Assembly (NCBI RefSeq): GCF_020783335.1
Contig: NZ_CP086068.1
Location: forward strand, 186,001-250,000
Source of the DNA: Mucilaginibacter daejeonensis
GTDB taxonomy: Bacteria > Bacteroidota > Bacteroidia > Sphingobacteriales > Sphingobacteriaceae
Length of the DNA: 64,000 nt
Direction: 5' to 3'
Shown: in pieces, positions 9,237 to 19,061 of the stretch
How the letters are laid out: each line of letters starts with the position of its first letter
Position numbering within the stretch: position 1 is the first letter of the stretch
Made by a program: the position numbers and the translations under genes
The notes under the pieces: model-generated
The model's database searches: none
What the model was told of the DNA's origin: nothing
The model's input: the letters and a program-made list of their open reading frames with translations, nothing else

Positions 9237-9655
9237 ACGGCTTTTTCTACCGAAAATAATTCTTTGATCTTCTCAACATTGAGTGGTTTGGATATGAAAT
9301 CCTGAACCAGATCGTATGACTTGGCCTTACTAATGTCATTACTGAACACCGACGATGAGATGATATAGATCTTTGAGCGGCCGTTAGGATCGATGCCTAA
9401 ACGTTTGTACTCGTCCAAGAACTCCCAGCCATTCATGATCGGCATGTTGATATCGAGCAGGATATAGTCTGGTAACAGGTCGGGGTCTTTAGCTTGGATC
9501 TCCAGTAACTGGTCTATCGCATAGCTTCCGTCAAGGCAGGCATTTATCTCGGTGTATACTAACGCTTTCTTGATCAGCTTTATCGAAATAAAGTTATTGA
9601 TCTCATCGTCATCAACCAGCAGGATACTTATAGGTTTCGAAGTGCTCATCGTCAT
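9233..9655 (-). CDS. Stand-alone CheY-like response regulator
   Basis: A 140-residue single receiver domain. The acidic pocket is in ILLVDDDEINN, the phospho-acceptor Asp in YILLDINMPIMNGWEF, a conserved Ser in IYIISSSVF and a Lys in FISKPL. No output domain is present, so it acts by protein contact, as is common in Bacteroidetes with partner hybrid kinases. The start could be 9655 or the second Met at 9649. No kinase is adjacent. Confidence 0.92.
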   Translation of the reverse strand: MTMSTSKPISILLVDDDEINNFISIKLIKKALVYTEINACLDGSYAIDQLLEIQAKDPDLLPDYILLDINMPIMNGWEFLDEYKRLGIDPNGRSKIYIISSSVFSNDISKAKSYDLVQDFISKPLNVEKIKELFSVEKAV

Positions 9656-9704
9656 ACTTGTTATTACGGGATCTGTTCGTTAAATGTTTCAGCCCGTAAT
9701 GGTT

Positions 9705-9734
9705 AAAAAAAAGGCCCTGATATACATCAGAGCC
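9705..9734 (-). terminator. Intrinsic terminator downstream of the YceI gene
   Basis: A hairpin with arms GGCCCTGAT and ATCAGAGCC around ATAC. On the minus strand it is followed by a run of eight T (A-run at 9705-9712 on the plus strand). Confidence 0.8.
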
Positions 9735-9761
9735 TTAGTATACGATCGTAAATATGAAAAG

Positions 9762-10355
9762 TTACCGGGTAGCTACCAAATTTATGTTCAAGAAAAAGTC
9801 ATCGTCGATGGCTTTGTCGCCAATGCTGGCAAAAAAGCTTTTCGATCCGTATTTAATGTCATATACGGTACGGTTAACTTTTACTTCAGGAGCGTTAACA
9901 GTAACGGTGTTGCCGCTCACGGTGTAAGTTGCAGGGAAAGTGATCGCGCTGCTTTTGCCTTTGATCACCAGGTTACCGGTAACGTTAGCTTTACCAGCAC
10001 CAGTAGGGGTGATCTTGGTAGCAGTAAAAGTAGCGGTCGGGTATTTCTCGGTACCAAAAAAGTCATCAGCTTTCAGGTGACCTTCTAATTTACCTTTGCC
10101 ATCGCCGGTCAGGTCGGTCGATTCTAAAGTTTTCATGTCAACCACGATAGTACCACCAGCTAAGGTCTTGCCGTTCACCAGAACGTCGCCCGAAGCTAAT
10201 TTGATCGTACCGTTGTGTTGGCCGGTCACTTTTTTACCGATCCATTTGATCTCGCTTTTTTGAGTGTCAACTTTGTAAGTTACTGGTGCAACTGGCTTAA
10301 AAGCAACCAAAGCTACCGCAGTGATCGCTACAAATAATGTCATTAATTTTTTCAT
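9762..10355 (-). CDS. YceI family exported protein
   Basis: A 197-residue protein from ATG 10355 with signal peptide MKKLMTLFVAITAVALVAF. It then has the YceI lipocalin-like beta-barrel (YKVDTQKSEIKWIGKK... FFGTEKYPTATFTATKI...). YceI proteins bind isoprenoid-like lipids in the periplasm; the physiological role is unclear. An upstream in-frame ATG at 10376 is rejected because the -7 promoter element (10374-10381) overlaps it. A terminator lies immediately downstream, so it is monocistronic. Confidence 0.93.
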   Translation of the reverse strand: MKKLMTLFVAITAVALVAFKPVAPVTYKVDTQKSEIKWIGKKVTGQHNGTIKLASGDVLVNGKTLAGGTIVVDMKTLESTDLTGDGKGKLEGHLKADDFFGTEKYPTATFTATKITPTGAGKANVTGNLVIKGKSSAITFPATYTVSGNTVTVNAPEVKVNRTVYDIKYGSKSFFASIGDKAIDDDFFLNINLVATR

Positions 10356-10373
10356 GTGTGTATTATGGTTGAG

Positions 10374-10381
10374 CAAATGTA
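10374..10381 (-). promoter_or_regulatory. Bacteroidetes -7 promoter element for the YceI gene
   Basis: TACATTTG on the minus strand, about 19 bases before ATG 10355. It fits TAnnTTTG. It supports the shorter YceI start. Confidence 0.5.
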
Positions 10382-10462
10382 TACGAAATATTTATATGTT
10401 TAAACATCTATCATTTTATTTGCTTTTTGATGACAATTTAAGCAAGTCGTCGTTAAATAAGC

Positions 10463-12034
10463 ATGCCTAACATAAAGATCTATTTTTTGACGGTATGTAG
10501 CCTGCTGCTTGGCGGCACGATCACGGCGCAACCTAAAAGCCCTGCGCAACTTTATCCCGGTCTGTTCGAGGCCGTGCAAATGAATCAGGTATATGCCGAT
10601 GGTAAGACCTTTGTTGATGCCACGCCGCGCCGCCCCGCTGCTGCGATCAACAAGCAATACCAGGAACAAAGGTCTCAGCCCGGCTTCGACCTACGCAAAT
10701 TCGTGAAGGCCAACTTCGCGGCCCCTGAGGTAGATAGTGGTGTTTTTAAAAGTAATATATCTGCAGGTATCCGCAAGCATATCGATACCCTGTGGACCGT
10801 GCTGAAACATGTGGCCGATACCGCAAAAGGTACCTCGCTCATTCCGCTGCCTTATGATTACGTGGTACCCGGCGGACGTTTCCGCGAGGTGTACTACTGG
10901 GATTCGTACTTTACTATGCTGGGGCTTGAAGAAAGCAAGCGCTACGACCTGATCGAAAGCATGGTGAAGAACTTTGCTTACCTGATCGATCACTATGGGC
11001 ATATCCCCAACGGTAACCGCACCTACTATCTGAGCCGCTCGCAGCCTCCGTTCTTTTCGTTGATGGTGGAGTTGCTGGCCAAAAGCAAAGGCAAAAAGGT
11101 GCTGGCCACTTATCGACCGCAGCTGATCAAAGAATATAACTATTGGATGAAAGGAGGCGATGCGCTCAAAGCAGGTACCGCCACCGCTCATGTAGTGCGC
11201 ATGGCCGACGGCAGCCTGCTTAACCGCTATTGGGATGCCAGCGATAAGCCGCGCGAAGAATCATACCGGGAGGATGTGCTGGCCGCTAAACAAAGCAAGC
11301 AGCAGACGGCGCAGTTCTATCGCAATATCCGGGCAGCGGCCGAGTCGGGCTGGGATTTTAGCAGCCGCTGGTTCAGCGATGGCAAATCGCTGCCCACCAT
11401 ACAGACCACCGACCTGGTGGCGGTAGACCTAAACAGCTTGTTGTATCACCTGGAGCAGGTGATCGCCCGGTCGTACGAGCAAAGCGGAGACGCCAAGACG
11501 GCCGCCCTTTATTGTACCAAGGCCGCCAAACGCAAAGCGGCCCTGATCAAATATTGCTGGGACGGCAAGCAAGGTCTTTTTTATGACCATAATTGGCGTA
11601 CCGGCAAGCTATCCACCCAAATGACCATTGCTACGGCTTTCCCGTTGTTCTTCAACATTGCCTCGGCACAGCAGGCCAAAAGTGTGGCCGCAGTGATCAA
11701 AAGCAAATTTGTGCAACCCGGCGGTGTGGCCACCACGCTAATCGGTACCGGCCAGCAATGGGACCAGCCCAACGGTTGGGCGCCGCTGCAATACATCACC
11801 GTAGCAGGACTGCGTAACTACCAGCAAAACGACCTGGCTAAAAGCCTTGCCCTGCGCTGGATGGCGCTCAACATCACCACCTTTAAAAAGACCGGTAAGC
11901 TATCCGAAAAGTACGACGTACAGCACACAGCCTCCAAAGCCGGCGGCGGCGAATACCCCCTGCAAGACGGTTTTGGATGGACCAATGGAGTATTGTTGAA
12001 GTTGATGAATATGTACGCTGAACCGGAATTTTAA
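10463..12034 (+). CDS. treA: Periplasmic alpha,alpha-trehalase (GH37)
   Basis: A 523-residue protein with an N-terminal signal peptide (to about TITAQ), hence exported. Both trehalase signatures are present: PGGRFREVYYWDSYF near residue 135 and QWDQPNGWAPLQ near residue 430. A glycine-rich EYPLQDGFGWTNG segment lies near the C-terminus. It hydrolyses trehalose to two glucose, probably for osmolyte salvage or carbon use. No sugar transporter or SusCD pair is adjacent. It is divergent from the YceI gene with an 87-base gap between coding ends (the chosen YceI start widens this to 107). Confidence 0.93.
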   Translation: MPNIKIYFLTVCSLLLGGTITAQPKSPAQLYPGLFEAVQMNQVYADGKTFVDATPRRPAAAINKQYQEQRSQPGFDLRKFVKANFAAPEVDSGVFKSNISAGIRKHIDTLWTVLKHVADTAKGTSLIPLPYDYVVPGGRFREVYYWDSYFTMLGLEESKRYDLIESMVKNFAYLIDHYGHIPNGNRTYYLSRSQPPFFSLMVELLAKSKGKKVLATYRPQLIKEYNYWMKGGDALKAGTATAHVVRMADGSLLNRYWDASDKPREESYREDVLAAKQSKQQTAQFYRNIRAAAESGWDFSSRWFSDGKSLPTIQTTDLVAVDLNSLLYHLEQVIARSYEQSGDAKTAALYCTKAAKRKAALIKYCWDGKQGLFYDHNWRTGKLSTQMTIATAFPLFFNIASAQQAKSVAAVIKSKFVQPGGVATTLIGTGQQWDQPNGWAPLQYITVAGLRNYQQNDLAKSLALRWMALNITTFKKTGKLSEKYDVQHTASKAGGGEYPLQDGFGWTNGVLLKLMNMYAEPEF

Positions 12035-12076
12035 GAATTTCTCGAATTATCAGAATTGACTTACGCTCTCCAGCCA

Positions 12077-12166
12077 CGTCATGGCGAGGAACGAAGCCAT
12101 CTCTGCGGAGGACATTCAAACCTGATCAACCTTGTCATGCTGATGCATATCAGCATCTCTCTTGCT
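12077..12166. repeat. Composite remnant of two dispersed repeat families
   Basis: 12077-12108 matches the left arm of the element at 21802-21885 (CGTCATGGCGAGGAACGAAG). 12134-12166 is an inverted copy of the right hairpin of the 62.4-63.3 kb family, with stem ATGCTGAT / ATCAGCAT. The 12035-12356 gap has no credible gene; the rest of it shows nothing recognisable. Confidence 0.65.
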
Positions 12167-12356
12167 CAGTTGACCACTAATCTGTTCGCGGAAGGGGTGG
12201 CTGTAGCTGGTACTTGTTCCTGTGCCCTGTTAGGCTCGGTAAACTGAGTTAACTCCCGCCTGTGGATGTTACTCAGTGCTGTGGTCGCCGCAACATTACT
12301 GATGCCGTGGGAGAACGTTGGCGTTAGGCCTGTATTTTGATCGCCACTATCACCAA

Positions 12357-12386
12357 CAAAAAAAGCGCTTGGTTGTCCAAGCGCTT
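12357..12386 (-). terminator. Intrinsic terminator downstream of gcvP
   Basis: A perfect 10-bp stem AAGCGCTTGG / CCAAGCGCTT with a TTGT loop, flanked by an A-run that is a T-run on the minus strand. Confidence 0.8.
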
Positions 12387-12433
12387 AAAATTCTGTCAAT
12401 TATATAAATTCTTAAAATTCCGGTTCAGATATT

Positions 12434-15343
12434 TCAAGTGCCGTATTCAGGCGTTGTCACTTCGCTTTCCTCAAATTCATATTCGGTCAGTGGAGGGCAT
12501 GAGCAGATCAGCGTACGGTCGCCATAGGTATCGTTCACACGACCTACTGATGGCCAGAACTTGTTGTTGGCCACGTATGGCAGTGGGAAGGCTGCTTTTT
12601 GGCGGGTGTACGGATGGCTCCAATCGTTACCTGTGATCACGGCCGCGGTATGCGGGGCGTTCTTCAACGGGTTGTCGGCTTTGTCTGACAGGCCTTTCTC
12701 CACATCATCTATCTCATGACGGATGGCTATCATGGCATCACAAAAACGGTCAAGCTCGTGCTTAGGCTCCGATTCGGTAGGCTCCACCATTACGGTACCC
12801 GCTACTGGGAATGACACGGTAGGTGCGTGGAAACCATAATCCATCAAACGTTTAGCGATATCGGTCACCTCGATGCCGAAGTTCTTGAAGGCACGGCAAT
12901 CCAGGATCATCTCATGTGCACAACGGCCTTGTGAACCTGAGTACAATACCGGGTAGTGATGCTCTAAACGGGTCTTGATATAGTTGGCGTTCAGGATCGC
13001 GTATTTAGTGGCATTGGTCAATCCTTCGCCGCCCATCATGGCGATGTAAGCGTGTGAGATGATCAAAATAGAGGCTGAACCCCATGGCGCTGCCGAAACA
13101 GCCGGGATCGATTTGCCTTGGTCGATATCTACCACCGCATGGCCTGGCAGGTAAGGCACCAGGTGTTTAGCTACACCGATAGGGCCCATGCCGGGGCCAC
13201 CGCCACCGTGAGGGATACAGAAGGTCTTGTGCAGGTTAAGGTGACAAACGTCGGCACCGATGGTGGCCGGGCTGGTCAAACCTACCTGGGCGTTCATGTT
13301 GGCGCCGTCCATATATACCTGGCCGCCGTTAGCATGGATCACCTCACATATCTCAATGATCGATTCCTCGAACACGCCGTGGGTTGAGGGGTAGGTCACC
13401 ATCAGGCATGATAGTTCATTTTTATATTGCTCGGCCTTGGCTTTCAGGTCGGCTACGTCAATGTTGCCGTTATCGTCACATTTCACCACCACGATCTTCA
13501 TACCGGCCATAGCCGCCGATGCAGGGTTGGTGCCGTGTGCTGATGACGGGATAAGCGCGATGTTACGGTGAGCATCGCCGCGATCCAAATGATAAGCGCG
13601 GATCACCATCAGGCCGGCATATTCACCTTGAGCACCTGCGTTAGGCTGCAAGCTCATGGCGGCAAAGCCGGTGATCTCGCTTAGCCATTTGTTCAGTTCG
13701 TCAAAGATCTGCATGTAACCGCCGGTTTGATCTACCGGGGCAAATGGGTGCATCTTGCCCAGTTCAGGCCAGGTCACCGGGATCATTTCGGTGGTAGCGT
13801 TCAGTTTCATGGTACATGAACCCAGCGCGATCATGGAGTGGCAAAGCGAAAGGTCTTTAGCCTCCAATGATTTGATATAACGCAGCATCTCATGCTCTGA
13901 ATGGTGCGAGTTGAACACCTGGTGGGTCAGGTATGTCGAGGTACGTTGTAGTTCGGCTGGTATGGTGGTCTCCAGGTTAGCTTTCAGGTCATCAAAAGCA
14001 ACATCGTTCAAGGTCTTGCCTTTTACCTTGGCAAAGAAGCGGATCAATGTTTTGATGTCCTCTGGTGTGGTGGTCTCATCCAAAGCGATGCTTACTACCG
14101 AACCATTGTAATGTAGGTTCATCTCGTTGTTCAAAGCCTCACCGTGGATCGGGCCAACCAGATTGCCTACATCGAACTTAACGGTATCGAAGTAGCTGCT
14201 GTTCAGTTGCTCGTAACCTAATTGTCCCAAAGCATTCGACAGCAATACGGCCATGCCGTGTATACGCTGCGCGATCAGCTTTAACCCCTGCGGACCGTGG
14301 TACACGCCATACATACCAGCCATGATGGCCAATAGGGCCTGAGCGGTACAAATGTTAGAGGTAGCCTTATCGCGGCGGATGTGTTGCTCACGGGTTTGCA
14401 AGGCCATGCGCAGGGCATAGTTACCGGCGCTATCGATGGTCACACCAATGATGCGGCCCGGCATCGAGCGTTTATATTCTTCTTTAGTAGCAAAAAATGC
14501 AGCATGCGGACCGCCAAAGCCCATAGGCACACCAAAACGCTGGCTGGTACCTACCACAATGTCGGCACCCCACTCGCCCGGAGGCGTTAACAGTACCAGG
14601 CTCATCAGGTCGGCCACTACGGTCAGCTTGATGTTCTTGGCGTGTGCGGCAGCGGCAAATTCGGCATAGTTATATACCTGGCCATCTTTAGCCGGGTATT
14701 GAACGATCGCACCGAACATATCATCGGTCAGTTCCACGGTGCGGTGGTCGCCGATCACCAGGTCAATGCCGTAAGGCATCGAGCGGGTCTTCAAGATATC
14801 GATGGTTTGCGGGAACACCTCTTCAGAAACGAAGAAAGTATTGGCTTTTTGGTTTTTACGCAGGCTGTACTGCATGAACATGGCCTCGGCAGCGGCAGTA
14901 CCCTCGTCAAGCAGCGATGCGTTGGCGATCTCCATACCGGTAAGGTCAAGCACCATGGTCTGGAAGTTCAGGAGCGCCTGTAAGCGGCCCTGAGCGATCT
15001 CGGCCTGGTAAGGGGTGTATTGGGTGTACCATCCCGGGTTCTCCAAAATGTTACGCTGAATAACACCCGGCACGATCACATCATAATAACCCTGACCGAT
15101 GTACGACTTGAACACCTTGTTCTTAGATGCCGTTAGCTTCAGCGTGTTCAAATAATCGAACTCGCTTTTGGCAGCCGGTAAGTTCAACGGCGTTTTAAGC
15201 CTGATCTTTTCGGGTACGGTCTGGCCAATTAATTCGTCGATGGATGCAACACCAACGGTCTTTAGCATTTTGGCGGTGTCGGCATCGTTAGGAGCGATGT
15301 GCCTGGCCTCAAATTTTTCCTGATAATCAATGTTCAGTTTCAT
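12434..15343 (-). CDS. gcvP: Glycine dehydrogenase (aminomethyl-transferring), GcvP
   Basis: A 969-residue full-length P-protein of the glycine cleavage system. It decarboxylates glycine using PLP and passes the aminomethyl group to GcvH. The N-terminal half (FLGxGYYD-like [27 protein letters not shown]) and C-terminal half (CHLNLHKTF with the PLP lysine, followed by a glycine-rich [12 protein letters not shown]) are both intact. I chose ATG 15343 over the in-frame 15373 start, because a TACCTTTG promoter element at 15371-15378 overlaps the longer start. The gcvT and gcvH genes are not in the window. No glycine riboswitch was recognised upstream. Confidence 0.97.
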   Translation of the reverse strand: MKLNIDYQEKFEARHIAPNDADTAKMLKTVGVASIDELIGQTVPEKIRLKTPLNLPAAKSEFDYLNTLKLTASKNKVFKSYIGQGYYDVIVPGVIQRNILENPGWYTQYTPYQAEIAQGRLQALLNFQTMVLDLTGMEIANASLLDEGTAAAEAMFMQYSLRKNQKANTFFVSEEVFPQTIDILKTRSMPYGIDLVIGDHRTVELTDDMFGAIVQYPAKDGQVYNYAEFAAAAHAKNIKLTVVADLMSLVLLTPPGEWGADIVVGTSQRFGVPMGFGGPHAAFFATKEEYKRSMPGRIIGVTIDSAGNYALRMALQTREQHIRRDKATSNICTAQALLAIMAGMYGVYHGPQGLKLIAQRIHGMAVLLSNALGQLGYEQLNSSYFDTVKFDVGNLVGPIHGEALNNEMNLHYNGSVVSIALDETTTPEDIKTLIRFFAKVKGKTLNDVAFDDLKANLETTIPAELQRTSTYLTHQVFNSHHSEHEMLRYIKSLEAKDLSLCHSMIALGSCTMKLNATTEMIPVTWPELGKMHPFAPVDQTGGYMQIFDELNKWLSEITGFAAMSLQPNAGAQGEYAGLMVIRAYHLDRGDAHRNIALIPSSAHGTNPASAAMAGMKIVVVKCDDNGNIDVADLKAKAEQYKNELSCLMVTYPSTHGVFEESIIEICEVIHANGGQVYMDGANMNAQVGLTSPATIGADVCHLNLHKTFCIPHGGGGPGMGPIGVAKHLVPYLPGHAVVDIDQGKSIPAVSAAPWGSASILIISHAYIAMMGGEGLTNATKYAILNANYIKTRLEHHYPVLYSGSQGRCAHEMILDCRAFKNFGIEVTDIAKRLMDYGFHAPTVSFPVAGTVMVEPTESEPKHELDRFCDAMIAIRHEIDDVEKGLSDKADNPLKNAPHTAAVITGNDWSHPYTRQKAAFPLPYVANNKFWPSVGRVNDTYGDRTLICSCPPLTEYEFEESEVTTPEYGT

Positions 15344-15370
15344 GCAGCGGAATGCCCTTTTAGTTTGCCG

Positions 15371-15401
15371 CAAAGGTACAGCTTTAAGGCTTCATTAACA
15401 A
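15371..15401 (-). promoter_or_regulatory. Bacteroidetes promoter for gcvP
   Basis: A minus-strand -7 element TACCTTTG at 15378-15371, with TTG (15401-15399) about 20 bases upstream as a possible -33 element. The predicted leader is about 20 bases. Confidence 0.55.
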
Positions 15402-15518
15402 TTAGTAAACTGATCGTGACACTGTTTTAGCTTTGCCCCGATCATGCGGTGCGGCGTAAATTTATTTACTTTGCATGCCGTCCGTGTTGCAAGCATAGGA
15501 TGGCTTAAATACTTCATC

Positions 15519-17132
15519 ATGTCAAGCGTTCCAAAAAAAGTGGTGGTGATCGTCCCGTTCTATAAGCCCGGGTTGACCGGGTATGAGCAGATCGCGCTGG
15601 ATCAGTGCAGCAAGATACTGGGCAGCCATACCATTGTGGCCATTAAACCGCATTGGTTAACGCTACCACCCGAGGCCGCCAAACTAAAGCTGGCCGCCAC
15701 CGAAAGCTTTGACGACAGCTACTTCACCAGCATTGCCGGCTACAACCGATTGATGCTGGCCGAAGAGTTCTACGCACGCTTCCTGGAGTATGAATACATG
15801 CTGATCTACCAGTTGGATGCATTTGTATTCAAGGACGAACTGCTACACTGGTGTGATCAGGGTTACGATTACATTGGCGCGCCATGGTTACGCTACATTG
15901 GCCATGTAGATGTGGTAAAGGCCATTAAATCCAACTTTAAATATTACTATCACACCAAGTACGATGTCAAGATAGATGGCGTGCCCAGCAATATGCAGTT
16001 CGAGAACAAGGTGGGCAACGGGGGCCTTTCTTTACGCCGCGTGCAAAAGTTCCACCACGTTACGCGAACCAGGCAGGATGATATCCAACGCTACCTGTCC
16101 GAGGAGAACAAGCATCAGTATAACGAGGACGCTTTTTGGAGCGTAGAAGTTAATCGCAAAAAGAAGTACCTGAACATTCCGGATCACCGGGTGGCTGTAG
16201 GCTTTGCCTTTGAACAGGCACCCACCCGTGCGTTGGAGCTCAATAACGGCCAGTTGCCATTCGGCTGCCACGCGTGGGACAAGTACCTCGAGTTCTGGCG
16301 GCCGTACCTGGTGCAGCAGGGTTACCCGCAAATGGACTATCAAGCCATCGTGAATTTTAAGGCTGAGCTGCCGGTCAAAATTCATTTTATGTACCGCATC
16401 TCTGATGCGGGCAACCCTAAGGCTAAGCTAAGTGTGGCCAGTAAAATGTATTGCTTAGACAACTTTTTACGGCACTTTGAGCACAATATATGTGTATATG
16501 CAGATAACTGCACACCGGAGACACTGGCGGCCATTCGCGAGCGCGGCATCGAGCCGGTGGAGCTCTCCTTAGGTAACTCAAACTCGTGGCGGTACATCGT
16601 CAAGGCGGCAATCCGCCATTTCGACCCCAATAGTTTTGTTTACCTTATCGAGGATGATTACCTGCATTTGCCCGGTTCACTTAACGCCCTCATAGAAGCG
16701 CTGAAGATCGCCGATTATGTGACCTTGTACGATCACCCCGATAAGTATAGCGATGAGCAAGGACAAAGCGCCAACCCTCATGTCACCCACGGGGGAGAGA
16801 TCAGCCGCGTATTACGCACCAAAAGTACCCACTGGAAAACCACCAATTCCACCACCATGACCTTTGCCGCCCGTGTAGGCACGCTTGAGCAGGACCAAGA
16901 AGTGTGGTGGCGCTATACCCGCGATCGCCTGCCCGACGACTTCAACGCATTCCAAACCCTGCTTGACCCTAACTTTAACCGGGTGAACGGCAAGCCTAAA
17001 AAAGGCGAGGTGATGGCCCCTCAACTACGAACGCTCATCAGCCCTATACCTGCACTATCCACCCATGCCGAGCTGGCGCACCTGGCCCCGTTAACGCAGT
17101 GGCATGGCTTTGATGATTGGGAAAAGGCTTGA
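15519..17132 (+). CDS. DUF5672 glycosyltransferase-like protein with a second glycosyltransferase-like half
   Basis: A 537-residue protein from ATG 15519 (MSSVPKKVVVIVPFY). Residues 1 to about 260 resemble DUF5672, a GT-A-like domain. It has a possible nucleotide-sugar/metal segment YQLDAFVF, YIGAPWLRYIG and a VGNGGLSLR loop. Residues about 290-530 form a second domain starting at KIHFMYRISDAG, with VYLIEDDYLHLPGS as a DxD-like element. It is probably a cytoplasmic enzyme that adds sugars to envelope polysaccharide or LPS; donor and acceptor are unknown. An upstream in-frame ATG at 15444 is rejected. It is followed after 87 bases by an ABC exporter on the same strand. Confidence 0.78.
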   Translation: MSSVPKKVVVIVPFYKPGLTGYEQIALDQCSKILGSHTIVAIKPHWLTLPPEAAKLKLAATESFDDSYFTSIAGYNRLMLAEEFYARFLEYEYMLIYQLDAFVFKDELLHWCDQGYDYIGAPWLRYIGHVDVVKAIKSNFKYYYHTKYDVKIDGVPSNMQFENKVGNGGLSLRRVQKFHHVTRTRQDDIQRYLSEENKHQYNEDAFWSVEVNRKKKYLNIPDHRVAVGFAFEQAPTRALELNNGQLPFGCHAWDKYLEFWRPYLVQQGYPQMDYQAIVNFKAELPVKIHFMYRISDAGNPKAKLSVASKMYCLDNFLRHFEHNICVYADNCTPETLAAIRERGIEPVELSLGNSNSWRYIVKAAIRHFDPNSFVYLIEDDYLHLPGSLNALIEALKIADYVTLYDHPDKYSDEQGQSANPHVTHGGEISRVLRTKSTHWKTTNSTTMTFAARVGTLEQDQEVWWRYTRDRLPDDFNAFQTLLDPNFNRVNGKPKKGEVMAPQLRTLISPIPALSTHAELAHLAPLTQWHGFDDWEKA

Positions 17133-17194
17133 TAACAAGGTTTAGGAAAGCAACAAGACAGTTGGCGGCAAAGAGGACGTTCTTTAAAATTATT

Positions 17195-17202
17195 TACCTT
17201 TG
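17195..17202 (+). promoter_or_regulatory. Bacteroidetes -7 element upstream of the ABC exporter
   Basis: TACCTTTG fits TAnnTTTG and ends 18 bases before the ATG. No clear -33 element is seen. Confidence 0.45.
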
Positions 17203-17219
17203 CCGATCAAACATATTGG

Positions 17220-19052
17220 ATGAAGACATATTTCAGGCTGTTATCGTTCGCTAAGCCGATCGAGAAGTTCGCCATACCATATATTATAACCACACTGCTG
17301 GCCGTGGTTTTCAATACCCTTAACCTGGCTTTGCTGATCCCGCTGCTGCAAACTTTGTTTTTTAAGAACGACCCGGCCACTACGGCGGCTTACATCAATG
17401 CTGCTCCGCCATCGATATTTAACCTGAGCGCTTTCTTTAACTATTACGTGAACTTAATGGTGAGCCAGTACGGCGATTGGGGCGCACTCAAGTATGCCTG
17501 CGGTATCGTTGTAGGTTCAGTGTTCTTAGGTAACGTTTTCAGGTACCTGTCTCAACGTACCATGGAGAACCTGCGTGCTCATACATTGCTCAACCTGCGC
17601 CGCTCGGTGTTCAATAACGTGATGGACCTGCACATGGGTTACTTTAACAATGAGCGTAAGGGGGATATCATTTCCAAGATCGCCTCTGACGTGCAGGTGG
17701 TACAATACTCGGTGACCGGTACCCTGCAGGTAGTTTTCAAAGAGCCGATGCAGATCATCTTTTACGTGTGTGCGTTGCTGGCCATCTCGGTCAAACTGAC
17801 CATTTACTCGCTATTGGTCATCCCGATCTCGGGCCTGATCATCTCACGTATCGTAAAACGCCTTAAGCAGCAGGCCGTGGCGTTGCAAAGTACTTATGGG
17901 GTTATGATCAGTTACTTGGACGAAGCCCTATCAGGTATCAAGATCGTTAAGGCGTTCAATGCCGGTAATTTTACTAAAGACCGCTTTGATGCCGAGAATT
18001 TGAAATATACTCGTATCATCAAAGCTATGGCCCGCAGACAGCAAATGGCCTCTCCCGTGTCAGAAACGTTGGGGGCGGTCACGATCGCGGCGTTGATCCT
18101 GTATGGCGGTTATTTGATCTTTAATCACGATACCGAACTGAGCCCGGCTGCTTTTATCGGTTACATCGCCTTGTTCTCGCAAGTGACCCGGCCGGTCAAG
18201 TCCATATCTGATTCATTCAGTAGCATCCACTCAGGCATTGCCGCGGGCGAACGTGTGCTGGAGCTGATCGATGAGCGTTCGGCCGTTACTGATGACCCGC
18301 AAGCTATCGAGTTGCCTGGCTTTGAGCAGCAGATCACTTTCGAGAAAGTGTCCTTTGCCTATGGCGACAACGAGGTATTACACGAGGTCGATCTGACCAT
18401 ACCTAAAGGCAAGACCGTTGCATTGGTCGGTCCTTCGGGTGGTGGTAAATCCACCATGATGGACCTGATCCCGCGCTTTGCCGACCCAAGCAATGGCTTG
18501 ATCCGCATAGATGGCCATGACATTAAAAAGGTGACCATGGGCTCGTTGCGTAACCTGATGGGGGTAGTGAACCAGGAATCGATCTTGTTCAACGATACCA
18601 TTTTCAACAACATCGCCTTTGCTAAGCCCTGGGCCACGCAACAAGAAGTGGAAGCTGCGGCCCGAATAGCCAATGCGCATAACTTTATCTCGGAGACCGA
18701 GAATGGCTATCAGACCAACATAGGCGACCGTGGTTCTAAACTTTCGGGCGGACAAAAACAGCGTATCTGTATCGCACGTGCGGTGTTGAGCAATCCGCCG
18801 ATCATGTTGCTGGATGAGGCTACCTCGGCGTTAGATACCGAATCGGAAAAACTGGTGCAGGATGCGTTGAACAACCTAATGAGGAACCGTACCTCGCTGA
18901 TCATCGCTCACCGATTGAGCACCATTCAAAATGCCGACATTATCGTTGTTTTGGAGAAGGGCCGCGTGGTCGAGCAAGGCACCCATACCGAACTGATGCA
19001 GCACAACGGTGTTTACCGTAAGCTGATCACCATGCAAACCTTTCAATCGTAA
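17220..19052 (+). CDS. MsbA-like ABC transporter, fused permease and ATPase
   Basis: A 610-residue half-transporter. About residues 1-340 contain six transmembrane helices with the type IV exporter coupling regions (RRSVFNNVMDLHMGYFNNERKGDIISKI). The ATPase domain has Walker A GPSGGGKST, signature LSGGQKQR, Walker B IMLLDEATSALD and an H-loop IIAHRLSTI. Proteins of this form flip lipid A, glycolipids or lipid-linked sugars. The neighbouring glycosyltransferase and acyltransferase suggest an envelope lipid or glycan substrate, but this is inference. It may be the MsbA orthologue; paralogues are common. Confidence 0.92.
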   Translation: MKTYFRLLSFAKPIEKFAIPYIITTLLAVVFNTLNLALLIPLLQTLFFKNDPATTAAYINAAPPSIFNLSAFFNYYVNLMVSQYGDWGALKYACGIVVGSVFLGNVFRYLSQRTMENLRAHTLLNLRRSVFNNVMDLHMGYFNNERKGDIISKIASDVQVVQYSVTGTLQVVFKEPMQIIFYVCALLAISVKLTIYSLLVIPISGLIISRIVKRLKQQAVALQSTYGVMISYLDEALSGIKIVKAFNAGNFTKDRFDAENLKYTRIIKAMARRQQMASPVSETLGAVTIAALILYGGYLIFNHDTELSPAAFIGYIALFSQVTRPVKSISDSFSSIHSGIAAGERVLELIDERSAVTDDPQAIELPGFEQQITFEKVSFAYGDNEVLHEVDLTIPKGKTVALVGPSGGGKSTMMDLIPRFADPSNGLIRIDGHDIKKVTMGSLRNLMGVVNQESILFNDTIFNNIAFAKPWATQQEVEAAARIANAHNFISETENGYQTNIGDRGSKLSGGQKQRICIARAVLSNPPIMLLDEATSALDTESEKLVQDALNNLMRNRTSLIIAHRLSTIQNADIIVVLEKGRVVEQGTHTELMQHNGVYRKLITMQTFQS

Positions 19053-19061
19053 GTAAGGGGT

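Noticed and set aside
10463..12034. Trehalase as part of a polysaccharide utilisation locus with the susCD pairs
   Set aside because: It is more than 15 kb from them with unrelated genes in between.
12056..12247. 63-codon open frame after the trehalase gene
   Set aside because: It is made almost wholly of repeat remnants, has no family features, and does not look coding.
15344..15518. Glycine riboswitch upstream of gcvP
   Set aside because: The leader predicted from the promoter is only about 20 bases, and no aptamer-like conserved blocks are visible.
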